Part shown: piece by piece, positions 60,401-64,000 of the stretch | Position numbering within the stretch: position 1 is the stretch's first letter | Layout of the letters: every line of letters begins with the position of its first letter | Source of the DNA: Kappaphycus alvarezii | Taxonomy: Eukaryota; Rhodophyta; Florideophyceae; Gigartinales; Solieriaceae | Reading direction: 5' to 3' | Length of the DNA stretch: 64,000 nt | Assembly (NCBI GenBank): GCA_002205965.3 | Contig: NADL03000599.1 | Coordinates: 2,914,001 to 2,978,000, forward strand | The notes under the pieces: model-generated | What the model saw: the letters and a program-made list of their open reading frames with translations, nothing else | What the model was told of the DNA's origin: nothing | The model's database searches: none | Position numbers and translations under genes: made by a program

Positions 60401-63400
60401 CCCTAGTTCAAACCTCTCCTAAATAAAATTTTGGAAAACTGTCAACCTGTATTTTCTACAAAATGGTGTAATTTTTGGTGCCAAAAGGAGTTATTAGGGT
60501 TTTCAGTCACTGAAATCCTTGAAATTTGTGCCCTCTAGTAGAATGCACGAACATTTTTTGATACTATGCATAATATTTCTATGTATTCATCATCCATCAT
60601 ATTACATAAACAGACTGGTTAAGTTTTACTAGTCCCTACAGCATTATAGGAAAGTGTCAACGGAACTTCTAATCCACATATATAGGAGGCATTGTGCGCT
60701 TGTAATTTGAATTGATGCACTGAAGCATAATGATATATCACTGAAACAAATGTAATCATTAATAAGGTAAAAAAAGTTTTTTGATGCACAAATTTCTACT
60801 ATTGATTCATTTCCCAGCGGACAGATTGTTTCACCCGCATTATAAAAAATAATAGCTCGAGCCTGAATGCAATTTAGCTTTATTTTTGTGACATCAGTAC
60901 TCCGAGGGAATGATAGTAGGCATTTTACACTACAGAAAAATCCTCCGGAATGCTAAATTTACTTTTAGTTTAAATTTTTAGAGCTTATCTTCAAGTTCTT
61001 TCAGTTGCGTTTTACTTTATTCGTTCCGTTAGAATTTCTGAAATGTTTTGGCATTAGAGGTAACTTTCGGAGTATGAAACTATTTGTAATTGGGGCCTTA
61101 CTGATAAAGATTCGAACTCTTGCCTTTGAAGAGAGCTTTTCTATCTGGTTGATTGCTTCAATTTCTCTGGAAACCTCCTAATCTGGTCCTGATGAGGTGA
61201 CTGAGCAGCTTGGAATAACTTTATTAGAAAAATATTTGCTTTATTTGTTTCCCAAGAATGAATCTGATACTCTGTTCACCATTTTAAAATCATAACGAAT
61301 TTCTTTCACATAATATCTACATTGGAACAGTACGCAAATTCAGTCAAAATACCGCAGTAAATGGAAAACAAACATTAAATAATCAGGGTATAACAATATG
61401 TCTTAGCTGTGCTGTTTCAGGCCACGACATAATTTAGTTTGGACGCAATACATGTGAAGGAAGTAGCACAAACTAAAATTTCATTTTTTTGAGTCTTCTC
61501 TCTTTTCCAGAATCCACTGCGACTCGCCGAAGAGACCAAGTCTCAGTCAAATGCCATATAAGTCGTTGCGAATGTTACATTTTGCCACTTTTAAGAACGT
61601 GTATCCTAATTATATCCTGGTTTCGGTTGATTTGGCAGAGTTTTACTTCAAATTTCTACTGCATTGCTAGGAAATTCTTCAATATTACTTCGATTCCTGT
61701 ATGAGTAACATAGCGCTTCTTTTAGGATCCCTTAAGCTTGGACATGGATTAGATTAGAGATGTTTATAAGACATTATACATCATTGGGAGAACCGACAAG
61801 TTGTTGGTGTCCCCGGATCTTGGGTATAATTGGATGTCAGCAAGCACTTACTTCAGTCTAGCAATTAAATATTCATTTTATATTGATTTCAGACTCGTAC
61901 TGTATCGAATAAACTCATGATAAATACTTTCACTATAAATTTGTACTGGATGTTCTAACTTAAAACTTTTTTTGCCTACAAATGCATCGTATCATCCTTC
62001 ATGCTACGAGGACCTATTTCACCCCCAAGATACAGTTGGATCAAATAAAAAAACTCCAAAGCGAATTTTTCGCATTAAAATTAATATCTTGACGTGCATT
62101 CGGATAAAAAGAAGGTACATTTTCTTCTGAGTATTTGCAAAATATTCGTAACCATCAAAAAACGCTCTCTCAAATGAAATTATTTTATAACCTTAATTCA
62201 AACTCGTTTTGTAGGCTGTTATTTTTTGCATGGGAGCAATTAGCATCAGTTCTGATCTGAAATTTATCCTATTGCTATTAAAATATAACTTTAAGGATTA
62301 TTTTATCTAACTTTTCATCCAAAATTAGTGCTCAATTTTTATGATTCTTTTAAACGATATGTATATCTCTCACCATATCCATATCATAAAGTTTCTGTAT
62401 ACGCTGGAAACATGGAATCAAGTCAAAATTTTCGCTTTTTATTCTTCAGCTTTTAGAAACACGTACACTTATTTCCTTTCGGTGTCCAGGGCTTGAAACG
62501 GAATCGGCCTATTATTCAATTTTCGAGTATAGTAGTAAATCTCTGGAAAGAGAACAAACAAATTTTGGTTGATCGAGTCAGTAAATTACAGTAAATCGTT
62601 GGCTCTCAGCTGCATCTAAGTTGAGTGATATTAATGCTCGCTATTCGTGAAGCGGAATTGCTCAATGTAATGGCTTAATATGCACATACACGGGATATTT
62701 AAATTACGATTTTGTTGTTACATTTTGTGTTTCTATATGAAACCTATTCACTTCTATGTTTTCTGCTTCCCGCCCTCACTTACTTTCAATAAATCGTCCC
62801 GCCGCATTAAAGAGTCAAACCTATTAAATTATAAACAATAAAAGCTCTTAGGCTGATTATTTACTACTTGAGTTGCTATTGCTGTCCTCAAGTAGGTTTA
62901 CTAACGATGTTGTGTGATGTTTAGAGTCTAATTGTGGATTGAAGTCCATTTCTCTTCCCTTTTATAATTGTAATCGAAACCGCTCACTGCTCGAATAAAT
63001 ACGCCTCAATCATGTATTTTTATTATTTTTGAAATCAATAGTTGGCTCGGAATCTTCGCTTTCAGAGCTGAAAATTTTCTTCCTTCGCCTAAATAAATCA
63101 TTGTTTTTATGGATTTTAAATTACTACAGACAATCTTACCACATGAATGACAAATTGCGGGAAAACATTGAATCTCCAGTTGATTAACTACCTGAGCCCT
63201 TAGATCTCAGGACAAAGAATAAGATGCAGAAGGATCGGATATAATGGAAAAAGTAACATCAACATTCAGGTCTATGAAAACATGTTAATTATCCAACAAA
63301 TTGCCAAGTTTTTTACAAAGATCGATACTAATCTATTAAATGTCGTTTATTTCTGATAAGTCTTTAAAGAAAATGAAACCAAAGTATCTGAAACGTAATT

Positions 63401-64000
63401 AGGCAATGGTTTGGAACAAAAATTACTTTAATTTTCACTTCAATATTTTCCTAGGACTAGATTAATAATTTTATTGCTTTTAAAGCTTATTTTTTAACGT
63501 GTTCTAGCCCCTAGGTAGTTTACTCAACTAGACAACTTCTCAGAGTCCTCTTCTTTATCTTTTGGCATCAGTACCTAAAATTGAAAAAATAAATGTTACA
63601 CTTGGAGACAATTGGAGCCCTTATAAAATATTTCACCTACTTCTTTTTCTGAGGTATCATTTGATAAACATTTAACGCTCTCGTGAATGTTCATTTCATT
63701 ACCAGGAGAATTTATTGACTCCCAGAATTAAACGATTAACATCTCCAAAAGAAATAAATATGGCAATACCAGCTTCACCATTTAATGTTTTAATATTAGT
63801 TTTTTTCTAAACAATATTCTTTTTTCTTTACAAAATATATTTACTTGATTTTTCTTGTCAGAGATCTATAAACCATTTGAATTGAAGGTCCTATTATTTT
63901 TACAATTAAATAAACTTTTCAAAAATGAAAGTTTCTTTTTGTGTAACTTAATATTTCTCCCAATTATCGCCACCAATTTCTCTCTATATATATATTTTTA
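54466..64000. other. AT-rich gene desert
   Basis: No reading frame above about 80 codons and no recognisable domain on either strand. Homopolymeric A and T runs are frequent. It does not look like organelle DNA, since no tRNA, rRNA or plastid or mitochondrial genes are visible. It most resembles very old, base-substituted repeat DNA. Confidence 0.5.

Noticed and set aside
54466-64000. Organelle or viral origin of the AT-rich end
   Set aside because: No organelle genes, RNAs or viral proteins are visible, and the sequence lacks long open frames.

Overview
The window reads as nuclear DNA of a eukaryote with compact, apparently intronless genes set among many decayed transposons. No prokaryotic operons, rRNA, tRNA or CRISPR are visible. 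A florideophyte red alga (Chondrus-like) is my best inference. It rests on the gene set (a secreted Hint-domain protein, a GT34-like glycosyltransferase, an SPFH protein and an alpha/beta hydrolase fused to TPRs) and on the mix of Ty3/gypsy, Ty1/copia, RLE-type LINE and DDE elements. It was not tested by any search.

Layout. 1-4.8 kb: a 440 bp Tc1/mariner-like MITE, then unassigned DNA. 4.78-10.71 kb: a structurally complete but inactivated Ty3/gypsy-like LTR retrotransposon with TGTGG...CCACA LTRs and a 4 bp target duplication. 10.9-12.8 kb: GC-rich fragments of RLE-type LINE-like proteins. 15.1-16.0 kb: a broken, unrecognised gene. 17.2-19.7 kb: two copies of one LINE meeting head to head, giving a foldback with 612 bp arms. 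19.7-22.5 kb: intergenic DNA rich in GTAC palindromes. 22.5-29.6 kb: the host gene island, with the hydrolase-TPR gene on + and the Hint, GT34-like and SPFH genes on -. 30.6-31.0 kb: a second MITE copy, inverted and again exactly 440 bp. 32.0-32.7 kb: a DDE transposase remnant. 32.9-33.6 kb: a membrane-protein pseudogene.

From about 33.6 kb composition turns AT-rich. 34.4-36.8 kb is a gag-integrase remnant. Next to it lies a much older Ty1/copia element (36.88-42.99 kb) with 261 bp diverged LTRs. A decayed membrane-type gene follows (44.6-45.4 kb, -), then two Ty3/gypsy remnants on the minus strand (46.0-50.1 kb). The last 12 kb are an AT-rich desert with one degenerate repeat pair.

Two modes of damage are visible. 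Host genes at 22.5-29.6 kb are interrupted by frameshifts that all have the sign of single-base losses, several in homopolymers, so they may be assembly errors. The two decayed genes at 33 and 45 kb keep one frame throughout and are broken only by stop codons, which points to real decay by substitution.
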